DNA of 18,869 nucleotides from Nanobdellota archaeon (GTDB lineage Archaea > Nanobdellota > Nanobdellia > SCGC-AAA011-G17 > ARS1403), in the NCBI GenBank assembly GCA_018831025.1, contig JAHJRB010000008.1, positions 1 to 18,869 of the forward strand, in the 5' to 3' direction. Every line of letters begins with the position of its first letter. Within the stretch, counting starts at the first letter, position 1. Made by a program: the position numbers and the translations under genes. Shown piece by piece: positions 18,635-18,869 of this stretch. The notes beneath the pieces are model-generated. The model was not told the DNA's origin, ran no database searches, and saw nothing but the letters and a program-made list of their open reading frames with translations.

Positions 18635-18869
18635 TTATTTAAATATTCTTATTTTGTTTATTGGGGTTATTCTTTTATTTTCAACTAAGATTCCTGAGTC
18701 TTCTGGTAATGCTATAATGGGTGTTTTAGTTTTTTTGATATGTTTTAGGATTAAGGGTTTTTCTTTTTTATTATAATGGCATTGTATATTATGGTTGTTA
18801 ACTAGATTAAAACCTTTTAAATTCTTTAACTTAACTGTATTTTTATCTCTTAAAGTTCCGAAAGATGCA
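18635..18869 (-). CDS. Peptidase E-like (S51 family) protein, C-terminal fragment
   Basis: The minus strand is open from the right edge to a TAA at 18637-18635, giving 77 residues that begin SFGTLRDKN. GFNLVNNHNIQCHYNKKEK followed by PIIALPEDSGILVENKRI fits the C-terminal part of peptidase E/cyanophycinase-like proteins, where a GLGL...I-CPHYD segment precedes a GIALD-x-ALVV strand pair. The Ser nucleophile region lies beyond the window. Confidence that it is coding is good; the family call is moderate. Confidence 0.55.
   Translation of the reverse strand, partial: ASFGTLRDKNTVKLKNLKGFNLVNNHNIQCHYNKKEKPLILKHIKKTKTPIIALPEDSGILVENKRITPINKIRIFK

Overview
The window looks like chromosomal DNA from a very AT-rich archaeon, probably of the DPANN type (Woesearchaeota/Pacearchaeota-like), although the lineage is only inferred. 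The archaeal evidence is direct. Many start codons have a TATA box such as TTTATATATT, TTTATAAATA or CTTATATAAT at about -21 to -30 and almost no leader, few genes have a Shine-Dalgarno site, arginine is mostly AGA, and there are two AAA ATPases of the archaeal DUF4143 type.

Left part (1-2604). The edge cuts a minus-strand DUF4143 ATPase whose TATA-like element sits between the arms of an inverted repeat. It is followed by a leucine-rich-repeat-variant-like protein with no clear start, an endonuclease/exonuclease/phosphatase-fold protein, and a histidine phosphatase cut off by an IS200/IS605-type element. The element carries a frameshifted tnpA, and its right end stops at the queD stop codon.

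Core (2605-11209). A complete 7-cyano-7-deazaguanine (preQ0) pathway is present. queE, folE2/mptA and queD form a minus-strand operon. Divergent from it is an 820-residue fusion of a GT81/GpgS-like glycosyltransferase, a helical middle region and QueC. The fusion gene is translationally coupled to a P-loop kinase, a histidine phosphatase and an alpha/beta hydrolase. A PaaK/CapK-like adenylate-forming ligase then converges on the hydrolase (the two genes share a CTAG as stop codons) and shares a 78-bp promoter region with a chorismatase of the FkbO/Hyg5/XanB2 family, an enzyme that makes hydroxybenzoates or dihydroxycyclohexadienoate from chorismate. Deazapurine synthesis, a glycosyltransferase, an aryl-acid source and an acid-activating enzyme side by side resemble a small specialised-metabolite or unusual nucleoside-modification cluster. 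The genes are well supported; the joint product is inference.

Right part (11280-18869). This holds a dockerin-bearing lipoprotein, a convergent secreted Cys-rich dockerin-like protein with its small lipoprotein partner, a DUF4143 ATPase with two identically spaced palindromes around its TATA box, an AbiE-like winged-helix/nucleotidyltransferase pair, another small lipoprotein, and the 3' end of a peptidase E-like gene. Copies of one lipoprotein C-terminal coding tail (NEVINNICINS) lie at the 3' ends of the ATPase and nucleotidyltransferase modules. This suggests that these accessory modules were inserted into, or recombined at, lipoprotein 3' ends.

No tRNA, rRNA, CRISPR array or replication origin was recognised. 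No gene-free stretch exceeds 300 bases outside the IS element.
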